Assembly: GCF_025950095.1 (NCBI RefSeq)
Contig: NZ_JAPDDR010000014.1
Location: 62,879-126,878, forward strand
DNA: 64,000 nt
Source of the DNA: Luteolibacter rhizosphaerae
GTDB lineage: Bacteria; Verrucomicrobiota; Verrucomicrobiia; Verrucomicrobiales; Akkermansiaceae
Direction of reading: 5' to 3'
How positions within the stretch are numbered: the first letter of the stretch is position 1; each line of letters opens with the position of its first letter. This document shows, piece by piece, positions 52,801 to 61,152 of this stretch. The notes under the pieces are model-generated. The model saw only the letters and a list, made by a program, of their open reading frames with translations, was not told where the DNA came from and ran no database searches. The translations under genes were made by a program, and so were the position numbers.

Positions 52801-54424
52801 CTTCCTGCGCGTGGCCTACTCGGATAGCGCGCTGAGCACGGGCACCGTGACCTTCACCGGCGCGGGCACCCTGGCCACCGCGGTGAATGGCGGTCCGCGC
52901 ACCGTCTCGAATGCGGTCTCGCTGCCCACGGGCATCATCGGCTCGCTGGATGGCGGGCAGTTCCCGCTCACGCTCTCCGGCGTGATCAGCGGCCCGGGCA
53001 CGCTGCAATCGACCTCCTCCGGCCTGATCGTGCTCTCCGGCGCGAACACCTACACCGGCGGCACGAATGTGACCGGCACCGCGCTGCTGCGCCTGGATAG
53101 CCCGGGCGCGCTCGGCAGCACCGGCACCATCTCGATGACCGGCGGCACCCTGCAGGCCTCCGCGGCGAACACGGCGGACTACTCCGCACGCTTCTCCTCC
53201 GCGGCCGGCCAGCTCTACCGTCTGAACACGAACGGTCAGAGTGTCGCGTGGGCATCGCCACTGCTGAGCTCGAACGGCAGCCTGTGGAAGTATGGTCCGG
53301 GCACGCTGACCGTTACCGGTGCCAGCACCTACGGCGGCGGCACGAACGTGCAGGGCGGCGTGCTGGAGACGGCGCTCGTCTCCGATACCGGAGCAACCCC
53401 GATCGGCACCTTCGGCACGGCGGGCGGCAGCTTCCTGAGCCTGGGCGGCGGCACCTTCCGCTACACGGGATCGGCAGTGGTGAGCACCGCGCGCTCGCTG
53501 TGGAGCGATCAGGTGGCCAGCGGCATCGAGGTCACGAACCCGGCGGCGGTCCTGACCTTCACCGGCACGGGTGGCAACATCAACAAGCCCTTCACCAAGT
53601 CCGGTGCGGGCAGCCTGGTGATCACCCAGCCGATCAACAATGCAGGTACTACGATCACCGTAACAGGCGGCAACCTGACGCTGAACGGCGCGAACACCTA
53701 TACCGGGGATAGCCTGGTCAGCGGCGGCACGCTCACGCTCGGCACCGCCACCCTGCCGAATACCGCGGATGTCCGCCTAGGCACCGGCGGTTCGCTGGTG
53801 CTGAACTTCGAGGCCACCGATGTGGTCGACGAGTTCTACATTGATGGCGTGGCACAGGCCGCCGGCACCTGGGGCAGCTTGGCCTCCACGGCCACGAACA
53901 AGACCTCGCGGATCACCGGCACCGGGATCCTGAGCGTGACCACCGGCGGCAGCGGCGGCGGCAATGCCTACGATACCTGGGCCAGCGCGGCCGGCCTGAC
54001 CGGTGCGAACAATGGCAAGCTGATCGATGCGGACATGGATGGCTGGGATAACCTGACCGAGTTCGCGCTCGATGGTGCCCCGCTCTCCGGTATTCGCGGT
54101 GGCAAGATGGTCTCGAAGATCGCGACGGTGGGCGGGGTGTCCTCGCTCACGCTGACCCTGCCGGTGCGCACGGGAGCGACCTTCAGCGGGACCACGGAGA
54201 AGACCTCCGCGGCGATCAACGGGGTGATCTACAAGATCCAAGGGACCGAGACGCTGAGCAGCTATCCGCTGGAGGTGATCGAGGTGACCGGTGCGGATGC
54301 CACGGCGCTGCAGAGCGGGATGCCCGCGCTCTCCACCGGCTGGACTTATCGCAGCTTCCGCCTGGCCGGAGCGGTCACGGCGACCTCGAAGAAGTTCATG
54401 CGCGTGGTGATCTCGGAGGGCTGA
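49895..54424 (+). CDS. Autotransporter-associated beta-strand-repeat surface protein
   Basis: 1509 residues from the GTG at 49895; a TTG at 49862 would add 11 residues. Signal peptide about 1-27 (LPIRSSIIALSIHTVVAA). The body is a long series of GGTTTING/GGTL-type repeats typical of PATR-like beta-strand motifs: GAGVLTLSGANTFSGLLQVG, KTGTGMLVLPGANSFDGGTT, SGLIVLSGANTYTGGTNVTG and NLTLNGANTYTGDSLVSGGT. No autotransporter beta-barrel follows. The C-terminus (AYDTWASAAGL ... DADMDGWDNLTEFALDG) is the shared tail instead. A strong terminator follows. Confidence 0.93.
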   Translation: MTKKSTLTRLPIRSSIIALSIHTVVAADGLWTNPAGGSWASAGNWSAATIADGSGFTADFSTLDIAADATVTLDGPRTIGILRFADATTPSNNWILAPGTGGPLTLSSIGVPQVLVNSQSADIGAVVEGTQGINKGGAGVLTLSGANTFSGLLQVGAGTVKAGNAAALGAAGAGNETVVASGATFDVNGSALSPTEIVHISGSGVGSAGALVNTGVAQQNALNRVVLNGNATVGGTTRFDIRPGTAPTLDLAGFTLTKTGANQFSMVGTTITPGSIVINEGTFSIETTSVVNASGLITINSPGILGVYGNAMDGATTPAPLFMRPIVSNNGTISNLNSDANIGGTVAINTGTTLTLTGGFTTQMRGVISGTGSMLKTGPGTFAFLPANTFVGKTTVTGGHLGMHNESALGPAPATFQADQLTLDGGGLYTVAGGFFYIGGGPVFSGTRGITVGANGAIFDAYGHANARSRIGLNSLVSGPGGITKNGGGVLEILTPNTYGGSTTVTGGPDISDTAALAAIQLGDYGGLSTGALNFTNTGAINGLRFLASGNFTNNVTLSSAVGSRTRFVADGNVTAVIDGLIEGGSFDGPELQFGGGAGTIVLNGDKTYASDTVVNGGTLILNGSIEASDTVVKAGGTIGGSGTVRLLTLEDGATILAATPPLNSIFGVDAFKTTTGVNVLVRGGSPTPGVKTVDVVAYGDDTDGVPPDIANFNTAAYRGATLSDDTVNNKITLSYTSSALTWNGTGPNWDVATSASWVEGTGMFYQGDAVTFNNPAAESTVTLAGQLAPSSITVNNTNTYTFSNTGTIVSGSLVKTGTGMLVLPGANSFDGGTTINGGTISLSASATASGSNNPGALGTGPVTVNSTGLLKLWIANGATSYFSNPITLNGGRILGEDGVNVLKGGVTLAAGGGTMSAKWNNKNVVVDSVMSGPGKLTVYRETPSGETQASVILTKANTYTGGTDILSGFLRVAYSDSALSTGTVTFTGAGTLATAVNGGPRTVSNAVSLPTGIIGSLDGGQFPLTLSGVISGPGTLQSTSSGLIVLSGANTYTGGTNVTGTALLRLDSPGALGSTGTISMTGGTLQASAANTADYSARFSSAAGQLYRLNTNGQSVAWASPLLSSNGSLWKYGPGTLTVTGASTYGGGTNVQGGVLETALVSDTGATPIGTFGTAGGSFLSLGGGTFRYTGSAVVSTARSLWSDQVASGIEVTNPAAVLTFTGTGGNINKPFTKSGAGSLVITQPINNAGTTITVTGGNLTLNGANTYTGDSLVSGGTLTLGTATLPNTADVRLGTGGSLVLNFEATDVVDEFYIDGVAQAAGTWGSLASTATNKTSRITGTGILSVTTGGSGGGNAYDTWASAAGLTGANNGKLIDADMDGWDNLTEFALDGAPLSGIRGGKMVSKIATVGGVSSLTLTLPVRTGATFSGTTEKTSAAINGVIYKIQGTETLSSYPLEVIEVTGADATALQSGMPALSTGWTYRSFRLAGAVTATSKKFMRVVISEG

Positions 54425-54455
54425 TTGGCTTTCCTGGTCGACGAAGATGGTCAGA

Positions 54456-54489
54456 CGCCCCGGTGCTTCGGCACCGGGGCGTTTTTTTA
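54456..54489 (+). terminator. Intrinsic terminator
   Basis: cgccccggtgc-ttcg-gcaccggggcg followed by ttttttt, 32 bp after the stop at 54424. The loop is a UUCG-type tetraloop. Confidence 0.96.
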
Positions 54490-54627
54490 AAATGTGAGGA
54501 AAGAACCGAAGGCAAAGTCTTTTGGTGATCTTAACTTTCAGGTTTTGTAACTAACTAATTTCAAGCAACTAATGCCTATTTATAGGTTGCAATAGATCAA
54601 TTATAGCTATAGCTAGGGACATCCCTC

Positions 54628-54753
54628 ATGTCCCAACCCCCGAAAAAGCCAAAAAAACTCTATGGAGATTCAAGACCGATTCCGGTAGAAGTCGCTGCAG
54701 CGCTTCTTGCAGCTCTAATTCTCATTCTCGTCCTCGTTGCGTGGCTCCCCTGA
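54628..54753 (+). CDS. Small single-helix membrane protein (41 residues)
   Basis: 41 residues: a basic Pro/Lys start (SQPPKKPKKLYGDSRPIP) then a helix VEVAAALLAALILILVLVAW and LP. Preceded by an AT-rich stretch and an aggg box. Lies in a lower-GC patch with the next gene, 53 bp upstream of it. Function unknown. Confidence 0.5.
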   Translation: MSQPPKKPKKLYGDSRPIPVEVAAALLAALILILVLVAWLP

Positions 54754-54779
54754 TTTAAGACGAAATCCGCTCTTCCGAG

Positions 54780-54791
54780 AATAGTACTATT
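54780..54791. promoter_or_regulatory. 12-bp palindrome before the HTH gene
   Basis: aatagtactatt, perfect palindrome, 16 bp before the ATG at 54807. Possible operator for the HTH protein encoded downstream. Confidence 0.35.
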
Positions 54792-54806
54792 TTTTTGAAG
54801 GCCGTC

Positions 54807-55571
54807 ATGAACAATCGGAACTCCAATTTCCTCAAACAGCTTGGCCTGACCCAAACTGCACTTGCCGACATTCTGAATGTAAAGCAACCGACCGTGCATG
54901 CGGGTCTCCAAAGAAATGCGGACTATTTCACTCCGCTTCGTCTCTCCCAACTCGCCAAGCATCTTCGTGACAATCTGCCGGACGAACTCGAAGCTTTTGA
55001 AGAGGCTCGCCAACTTTACATCTCAGACCCGAATTCATTCCAATCGGAAGAGCCCGGCAGATCAACCGCACTGGAAGCACTTGAATTTGCTCAGCAATGG
55101 GTTGTCGGAGACAGTCCCCGAGAACAACGCGATCTGGTTTTCGTCGACGACTTGCTGAAGTCGAGAGTCGACGACTCTGGCATTTCGCTCGTCTACGCAG
55201 TGTCCAACTGGAGAGGGGCAATTTCCCTTTTTAACATTCTGGCAGCGCAGATTGCCGGTAGAAACGATTGCATTCAGATCTACCTCTTTGAGATTCCTAT
55301 ACTGAGATATTTTCCCAAGCTCAGGATTCTCGATCCCCAATCGAAAGTTCCTAAAGTTTTCGGGCACCTTGCTAATGAAGAGGAAGCCTCTCTCTCCCCT
55401 TCTTTCGCAGAAGGACTCATTCAAATGTTTCGCGAGAACGGTTTGGGGCTGCTTTCAGACCGATTTGTAGACGACGACAAGATTCCTTCGTCCCCAGACT
55501 TCCGACTCGTGGCCAAACCGCTAGATTTCATCCGAGGCGAGCTGCCTTCGGCACATCTTCACGCTGTCTGA
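54807..55571 (+). CDS. HTH-containing protein of unknown function, low GC
   Basis: 254 residues from the ATG at 54807, with gaagg 5' of it; the TTG at 54795 is a second option. N-terminal helix-turn-helix: LKQLGLTQTALADILNVKQP TVHAGL. The rest (ALEALEFAQQWVVGDSPREQ, ISLVYAVSNWRGAISLFNIL, SLSPSFAEGLIQMFRENGLG) is a mixed alpha/beta domain that I do not recognise. Base composition and codon use differ from the flanking secreted giants, which suggests transfer together with the 41-residue gene. Confidence 0.65.
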   Translation: MNNRNSNFLKQLGLTQTALADILNVKQPTVHAGLQRNADYFTPLRLSQLAKHLRDNLPDELEAFEEARQLYISDPNSFQSEEPGRSTALEALEFAQQWVVGDSPREQRDLVFVDDLLKSRVDDSGISLVYAVSNWRGAISLFNILAAQIAGRNDCIQIYLFEIPILRYFPKLRILDPQSKVPKVFGHLANEEEASLSPSFAEGLIQMFRENGLGLLSDRFVDDDKIPSSPDFRLVAKPLDFIRGELPSAHLHAV

Positions 55572-55673
55572 TTCGAAGATCTTCCCGATGCTTCGGAAAT
55601 GTTAGATACCCCTTGAACATCAATACCTTGAAGATCCCCATGTTTCCGGTAGGTTCCCTCCCGTCCCCCAAAC

Positions 55674-58121
55674 ATGGATCCTGTACTGTCTCCCCAGTCG
55701 CGCCATACCCTCCCCCGAACGCTCCGACTCCTCGCCCCGGGAATGCTTTGTTCCCTAGGCACCCTCGTGCCCATCGATGCGGCCACGACGCCGCTGGTGG
55801 TGCGGGTGAACGATTGGGCGGCAATGCCCCTGTCCGGCGATACGGCCACGGATTCCGGGCTGCGCGGTTATCTGGCGCGGGTGAACTTCATGCGGCCGGA
55901 GCCGGGGGGTGGCGGGCGGATCTGGGTCTGCGACCTGAATGGCAACCTGCACATTCTCTCCGCCGCGGGTTCCTTCGCGACCCGCAGCAGCCAGCTGCTC
56001 GATCAGGCGAAGACGCGCACGGCGTACCTCGATTTCAACGGGCAGTCCGGCACGACGCTGGATGCCGAGAAGGCCTGGGTGCCGGACAGCGCGGGCACCG
56101 ATACGAGCGCGGTGGCACCGAACGGTTTGTTCCAGCTTTTCACGAAGCAGACGGGCTTTGCCAATGGCCTCGTGACCTTCGAGTTCGATCCGGCCTACGC
56201 GAGCAACGGGAAGTTCTACACGGTCCACATCGAGGCGGTGCCGACTTCCTCCAGCCAGGAGAGCGATACGCTGCGGCGACCGGTGACGAGCAAGTTCCCG
56301 GGCCTGAATACCACGGGCTACAGCTCCACGCCGCGGATCGCTCCGCCGACTGGCAGCACGACGCGCCAGGCGGTGCTGATCGAGTGGACCGATAGCAATC
56401 GCTCGAACCTGAGCTTCGAGGGCACGGCACGCGAGATCCTGCGGATCGGCTACAACAGCAACATCCACCCGCTGGGCGATATCACCTTCGACCCCACGGC
56501 GGTCCCCGGCAGCCCGGAGTATGGCGTGATGTATCTGGCGAGCGGCGACGGCAAGGCGGGCGAGACCTATAGCCAACGGCACAATCCGCAATATCTCAGC
56601 GGCCTGGTGGGGAAGATCCTGCGGATCATCCCGGATACCACGCTGCACAGCTCCACCAGCACGCTCTCCACGAACGGTCGCTACCGCATCCCGAACAACA
56701 ATCCCTTCCGCAGCATCGCCGGGGCGCGGGCGGAGATCTGGACGCTGGGTCACCGCAACCCGCACCGCTTCGCCTGGCATGTGGACGAGGCCGGCGGGAA
56801 CCCGGTGCTGCTCGTGAACGAGATCGGGCTCGATGGCTGGGAAGAGCTCAACCTCGTGAAGCGCGGGAAGAACTATGGCTATAGTGAACGCGAGGGCCCG
56901 CAGCAGCTCACCATCCCCTCCAGCGGGACCAGCTACGCGCTCTCCAGCCTGCCCGCGAACGACAAGCTGCTGATCCGCATCACCAACATCTCGAACGCAC
57001 CCGGCGAGGTGACGCCGGAGTATCCGGTGCTGGCCTACTCGCATGCCTCGGGCCTGGGCGACGCGATCTCGAACGGCTTCTTCTACCGCGGCAATGCCAT
57101 CCCCGCGTTGCAGGGGAAGTATGTGTTCGGCGACATCACCACCGGTCGCGTGTGGGCGGCGGAGTGGGAGGACCTGCTCGCCGCGGATGATGGCAATCCG
57201 TCCACCTTCGCCGAGTTCCAGCCGGTGAGCTTCGTCTGGGATGATCCGAATGACAGCCCGAACGGCGGGCTGGAGACCTACGATCGCTTGTTCAATGTCG
57301 TGCTCGGCGGCTATGACTTCCGCGGCGGTGCGGGGGATGGCCTGCCCGGTGGCAGCAGCAGCATGAATTCCGGCACGGGCCGCGCGGACATCCGCCTGGC
57401 ACTGGATGCGGCGGGCGAGCTCTACGTGAGCAGCAAGAGCGACGGCATGATCCGCAGCCTGGGCACGGTCTACACCACGCAGCCGCTCGATCGCCTGATC
57501 GCGATGGGGACGGATACCTCCTTCAGCGTCACGCTCAGCGCGGGCAGCACACCCAGCTACCAGTGGCAGCGCCTTCCCGAAGGCAGCGAGACCTGGATCA
57601 ATGTAAGCAACGGCTCGGTCTTCTCCGGTGCGACGACTGCGACGCTGGCGCTCGATTCTCCGCCCTATGATTACAATGGCAGCCTCTTCCGCAGCGTGGC
57701 CACGTGCAGCGGTGCGCAGGCGATTTCCTCGCCCGCGCGACTGGACCTGAGGGCGATTCCGGATGCTTGGCTCTCCACTTACTTCGATGCCGGCGAGCGG
57801 GCGAATGCCTCGATCTCCGGCGACCTGGCCGACCCGGATCGCGACGGGCTGACGAACCTGCTGGAGTATGCCTTCGCCTTCAACCCGGAGGCGGACTCCT
57901 CCGCCGTGATGCCCAAGCTGCAGCGCGTGGGGAACAACGTCCGGCTGGTCTTCCCGGTACCGCGCAGCAACGTGAGCTACACCGTGCAGAAGAGCACGAA
58001 CCTGAGCAGCTGGAGCACGGGCGGGATCACGCTCTCGACTTCCGCAGGGAAAACCACCGCCACGGTGCCGGTATCTTCCGGGCCGAAGACTTATCTTCGG
58101 GTGTTGATCCTTCCACTTTGA
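55674..58121 (+). CDS. Secreted PQQ-type sugar dehydrogenase-like protein (GSDH propeller)
   Basis: 815 residues with a signal peptide (about 1-37, ending PIDAATT). The propeller motifs of the glucose/sorbosone dehydrogenase family are present: YGVMYLASGDGKAGETYSQR, LVGKILRIIPDTT, AEIWTLGHRNPHRFAWH and GWEELNLVKRGKNYGYSERE. These are followed by SNGFFYRGNAIPALQGKYVF GD. After about 600 there is an Ig-like strand set and the shared tail (DPDRDGLTNLLEYAFAFNPE) with TVQKSTNLSSWSTG. Quinone use is likely but not proved from sequence. Confidence 0.88.
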   Translation: MDPVLSPQSRHTLPRTLRLLAPGMLCSLGTLVPIDAATTPLVVRVNDWAAMPLSGDTATDSGLRGYLARVNFMRPEPGGGGRIWVCDLNGNLHILSAAGSFATRSSQLLDQAKTRTAYLDFNGQSGTTLDAEKAWVPDSAGTDTSAVAPNGLFQLFTKQTGFANGLVTFEFDPAYASNGKFYTVHIEAVPTSSSQESDTLRRPVTSKFPGLNTTGYSSTPRIAPPTGSTTRQAVLIEWTDSNRSNLSFEGTAREILRIGYNSNIHPLGDITFDPTAVPGSPEYGVMYLASGDGKAGETYSQRHNPQYLSGLVGKILRIIPDTTLHSSTSTLSTNGRYRIPNNNPFRSIAGARAEIWTLGHRNPHRFAWHVDEAGGNPVLLVNEIGLDGWEELNLVKRGKNYGYSEREGPQQLTIPSSGTSYALSSLPANDKLLIRITNISNAPGEVTPEYPVLAYSHASGLGDAISNGFFYRGNAIPALQGKYVFGDITTGRVWAAEWEDLLAADDGNPSTFAEFQPVSFVWDDPNDSPNGGLETYDRLFNVVLGGYDFRGGAGDGLPGGSSSMNSGTGRADIRLALDAAGELYVSSKSDGMIRSLGTVYTTQPLDRLIAMGTDTSFSVTLSAGSTPSYQWQRLPEGSETWINVSNGSVFSGATTATLALDSPPYDYNGSLFRSVATCSGAQAISSPARLDLRAIPDAWLSTYFDAGERANASISGDLADPDRDGLTNLLEYAFAFNPEADSSAVMPKLQRVGNNVRLVFPVPRSNVSYTVQKSTNLSSWSTGGITLSTSAGKTTATVPVSSGPKTYLRVLILPL

Positions 58122-58249
58122 AGGCTCCTTCACGTTCCCTTCACAGAGAATTCACTGTAGGTTCTTGGCAGACCGAATGGAACTACAATGTAACGTCATT
58201 GTGCCTGATTTTCATTGCCTGAACTGCGGCGTGGGGCTTGAAGGTAGGT

Positions 58250-58304
58250 ATGTGGCACCCCACTCTAACCCTATCTCTCCTCGCTGCTTGTTAGTGCCTG
58301 TGCG
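58250..58304 (+). pseudogene. Out-of-frame signal peptide start of the FG-GAP gene
   Basis: ATG at 58250 opens MWHPTLTLSLLAAC and hits TAG at 58292. Removing one base in the ttgttag stretch would read on as AAC-SACAVEFEAG into the frame of the FG-GAP protein, giving a lipobox (LLAAC). The frame itself has no good start codon upstream of GTG 58305. Confidence 0.55.
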
Positions 58305-60572
58305 GTGGAGTTCGAAGCTGGCAGGCAGATCACCAGTTACATCGGCAAGCCGGAGGAAATCGTTCCGGCCGATCTGGATCAGGATGGCGATCTCGACCTA
58401 GTCGTCCGAGCCGACGACGAGAGCTCGATCACGCTCTACGAAAACACGGGCCGCGGGAAATTCGCGCAGGGCGCGCTTTGGGAAGCTCTCTCCGGCGAGA
58501 GGATCCGCGGCATCGCGGACTTCGATGCGGACGGTAGCCCGGACCTGCTTCTGGCCAGCGCACCGGACGAAACCAATCAGGTAACGCTCAAGATCCTCTT
58601 CGGCAATGGCCTCTCGGGCTACGGCCCGCGCGAGAACTGGCTGGCCCCTTCCCTCGCCTATCCGGGGTTCCTCGCCGTGAAGGACGTGGACCTGAGTGGC
58701 AAGCCCGACATCATCACCGGCAATCGCGCCTTCATCGATCCCGGTCGTGACCAGCCGCTGGAGATCGTCAACTCCGTGGCCGAGTTCGTCACCGGCAGTG
58801 TCCGCTGGGCGGATATCAATGACGACGGACTGCCCGACGCGCTGGTCATCCGGCAGACGAACATCATGACTTCCCTGAACCTCGGCGGGGGCAGGTTCGG
58901 TCCGGTGAGCGAGTTCCCCGGCAATCTCGGCGTGGTGGAGGATATCAGCTTCGTGAAGGACGAACGCCTGCCGAACGGCCGCGGCTTCATCGTCATCCTC
59001 TCGGAGGGCGATAGTCAGCGGGCGGCGCTGGTGGTGGAAGGGGAAGGAGAGGGAGCAAACTCAAGGGTGATCGCCTCGCTTCCTCTTGGGATCACCTCGT
59101 CGGACGTGGAGGGTAGCTGGGTGGACAGCTTCTCGATCGCGCCGGGCAAGCCCTTGCTCGCCTCTGTCTTCGACTGGACCTTGGTTCCGCTCGGGCCCGA
59201 TTACCCCTTCACGTCTACCGGCAGCAGCGTGATCCAGATCGACCACCGGATGCGCGGTGGCAAGACGACCCTGACCAAGAAGACCCGGCTGGCGCTGAAT
59301 GGCGGCTCCAATCCTCTGGTCCATGCCGATCTCGATGGTGACGGCAAGGACGACCTGGTGGTGGCAAGCTGGCGCGATGGCGATACCGCGAGCGGGCAAC
59401 TCCGCTACCATCCGGGCAAGGGCGGCGGCAGCTTCGCGGCCAAGGCGGTGGCGATCACCCCGCCGGCCACGGACGACACCATCGAGCATGTGGCCGACTT
59501 CGATGGCGATGGCGACAATGACCTGATCGGCCGGGGCATCTCGCCAGTGGACCACACGACCGAGATCTCGGTGTGGATCAACGACGGCAAAGCCAACTTC
59601 AAGCGCCGGGTTCTTTTCTCCGGCCTCTACCACGCGCAGCTCGTGAGCATCGCGGATCGCAATGGCGACGAGCGTCCGGACCTGCTGGTTTCCGGCGTGG
59701 CATGGAACAAGAAGAAGGGCGAGGGCGAGCGTAGTATCCTGCTCTCGCTTTCGCGCAAGGTCGGCAAACGGCCGACTGTCACGCTTTACAGCGAACCTGC
59801 GGACCACCCCTTTGATCAGGTGCGGGCGGGAGATTGGGACAAGGACGGCATTGATGATCTGCTCGTTTGGAAAGAGATCCAAAGCGGAGAGGTCCGGGGC
59901 TGTTCTTGGATCAAGGGTTTAGGAAACCATCGATTCGACGCCACGCCGCTGCCATTGGGTACCGGCTATGGCGAAGTGCTGCAGGACATGGACAAAGATG
60001 GCGACCTCGACCTGGTGCCGTCTCGCCGCCAGTTCCACGGTGTCGTCCAGACCACTTGGCGCGAGAACATCGGCGCTTACATAGTGCCGGTCGTCCGCGC
60101 GTTCCCGACGATCAGCGGCGTGAGCGTGGACAACATCTTCTCCGCCGAGGCGGACTTGGATGGCAACGGCATCGTCGATTTGGTCGGTGCGGTCACGAGC
60201 GTGGAGGGCGTGACCTGCCGCCCGCTGCTGGTGCATGTCGCGGCCGGCCAGATCAGCTTCACAACCTTCAATCCCTTCCCGCGCGGGGAGCCATGGTTCC
60301 AGAATACGACCAATGGTTCTCCCGCCGGTGCCATTCCCGAGCTGCTTCTCGCCCAGCGCCCGGCAGATGCACCGTGGACCAATATCATCACCGCGCACAG
60401 CAATCGCGGCACCGGGCAGTTCTCGAACGCCTTCAGCGTGGATCCAGCCAGCCTCGCGGATTGGGGACCGATCCTGTCCGGAGATCTGGATGGCGATCGG
60501 AAGCTGGACATCGTCAGCTCCACCGTCGCGATCCGTCCGCGGATCGAGTGGTTCAAGGGCGAGTCGAATTAG
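58305..60572 (+). CDS. FG-GAP/VCBS repeat protein, 5' end apparently frameshifted
   Basis: 755 residues from the GTG at 58305, which leaves no signal peptide. Calcium-binding FG-GAP/VCBS loops repeat throughout: DLDQDGDLDLVV, DFDADGSPDLLLAS, DINDDGLPDALV, DLDGDGKDDLVVAS, DFDGDGDNDLIG, DRNGDERPDLLVSG, DWDKDGIDDLLVW, DMDKDGDLDLVPS, DLDGNGIVDLVGA and DLDGDRKLDIVSS. These form integrin-alpha-like propeller blades outside the cell. The export signal is encoded just upstream in another frame. A terminator follows. Confidence 0.9.
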   Translation: MEFEAGRQITSYIGKPEEIVPADLDQDGDLDLVVRADDESSITLYENTGRGKFAQGALWEALSGERIRGIADFDADGSPDLLLASAPDETNQVTLKILFGNGLSGYGPRENWLAPSLAYPGFLAVKDVDLSGKPDIITGNRAFIDPGRDQPLEIVNSVAEFVTGSVRWADINDDGLPDALVIRQTNIMTSLNLGGGRFGPVSEFPGNLGVVEDISFVKDERLPNGRGFIVILSEGDSQRAALVVEGEGEGANSRVIASLPLGITSSDVEGSWVDSFSIAPGKPLLASVFDWTLVPLGPDYPFTSTGSSVIQIDHRMRGGKTTLTKKTRLALNGGSNPLVHADLDGDGKDDLVVASWRDGDTASGQLRYHPGKGGGSFAAKAVAITPPATDDTIEHVADFDGDGDNDLIGRGISPVDHTTEISVWINDGKANFKRRVLFSGLYHAQLVSIADRNGDERPDLLVSGVAWNKKKGEGERSILLSLSRKVGKRPTVTLYSEPADHPFDQVRAGDWDKDGIDDLLVWKEIQSGEVRGCSWIKGLGNHRFDATPLPLGTGYGEVLQDMDKDGDLDLVPSRRQFHGVVQTTWRENIGAYIVPVVRAFPTISGVSVDNIFSAEADLDGNGIVDLVGAVTSVEGVTCRPLLVHVAAGQISFTTFNPFPRGEPWFQNTTNGSPAGAIPELLLAQRPADAPWTNIITAHSNRGTGQFSNAFSVDPASLADWGPILSGDLDGDRKLDIVSSTVAIRPRIEWFKGESN

Positions 60573-60593
60573 ATTACCGGCAATGGACGCAGG

Positions 60594-60634
60594 CAGGCCG
60601 GGGCGCGAGCGATCGCCCCCGGCCTGTTTTTTTT
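60594..60634 (+). terminator. Intrinsic terminator
   Basis: caggccggggcg ... cgcccccggcctg stem (one unpaired C) followed by tttttttt, 21 bp after the stop at 60572. Confidence 0.93.
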
Positions 60635-60714
60635 GCCCTCCTGGTGCCCGGGCAAAAGAAAGCCCCGGCACCATGAAGGCACCAGGGCTGACCGGGTTTA
60701 TTGGCAAAGGGGTG

Positions 60715-60834
60715 CTAACTCACTACCAACTTGGCGATCCACCAAAGCAGCGGCAGACCGACAATGGCCAGCAGAGTCAATTCAATGCTGAAGCGCCGCG
60801 CGTGATTCACCGCAGCCGCGTATTTTTTGGGCAT
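60715..60834 (-). CDS. Small single-helix membrane protein (39 residues)
   Basis: 39 residues on the minus strand: PKKYAAAVNHARRFSIE then the helix LTLLAIVGLPLLWWIAKLVV and S. It has a basic cytoplasmic start, a plausible inner membrane helix and an in-frame TAG. Its leader (60835-60905) is AT-richer. Function unknown. Confidence 0.5.
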   Translation of the reverse strand: MPKKYAAAVNHARRFSIELTLLAIVGLPLLWWIAKLVVS

Positions 60835-60969
60835 GGAGGGTAGCCGGGGGGTATGCGGTTCCGGCGAACTTGTTGATGCCCTAGATTGCCTAACGGATTC
60901 AACCTGAGACTTCTAAAATCTCTGCGCGGAATCGCGGGAGTTATTCACAATTGGAGCGGGCTCCGAGCG

Positions 60970-61079
60970 GTAGCGGAAGGACTCTCGTCCTTCCGGCGGT
61001 TCGCGTCCGCCCCCAAGATCGCCATGGGCTTCCCACTCGTGGACACCCCAGCCGGAAGGACGGGAGTCCTTACCGCTAC
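60970..61079. repeat. REPIN-like element, family A (110 bp)
   Basis: Left arm gtagcggaaggactctcgtc, then cttccggc; right arm agccggaaggacgggagtcc, then ttaccgctac, with two changes from the left. Same length as the 3213 copy. The gap 60835-61152 holds it and a terminator. Confidence 0.88.
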
Positions 61080-61086
61080 AAGAGAA

Positions 61087-61114
61087 GGCCCGGAGCCTTG
61101 CACGGCTCCGGGCC
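61087..61114 (-). terminator. Hairpin terminator of the FAD-binding protein gene
   Basis: ggcccggagcc-ttgcac-ggctccgggcc, a perfect 11-bp stem; on the minus strand it is followed by ttctcttgt. Lies 39 bp past the stop at 61153. Confidence 0.8.
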
Positions 61115-61152
61115 CCAACCACTCTCCATGAGAGACTGTCCTGTGATCCGAA

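Noticed and set aside
49835-53008. 1057-residue open frame on the minus strand
   Set aside because: It is antisense to the beta-strand-repeat protein. Its composition (R, A, H, G, V rich, no domains) is that of a GC-rich shadow.
55755-58133. 792-residue open frame on the minus strand
   Set aside because: Antisense shadow of the sugar-dehydrogenase-like gene; Arg/Ala-rich with no recognisable motif.
60661-60689. Terminator hairpin for the 39-residue gene
   Set aside because: The apparent arms (agccccggcacc and ggcaccagggct) pair only in short parts, and the longer pairing with 60640-60648 is equally uncertain.
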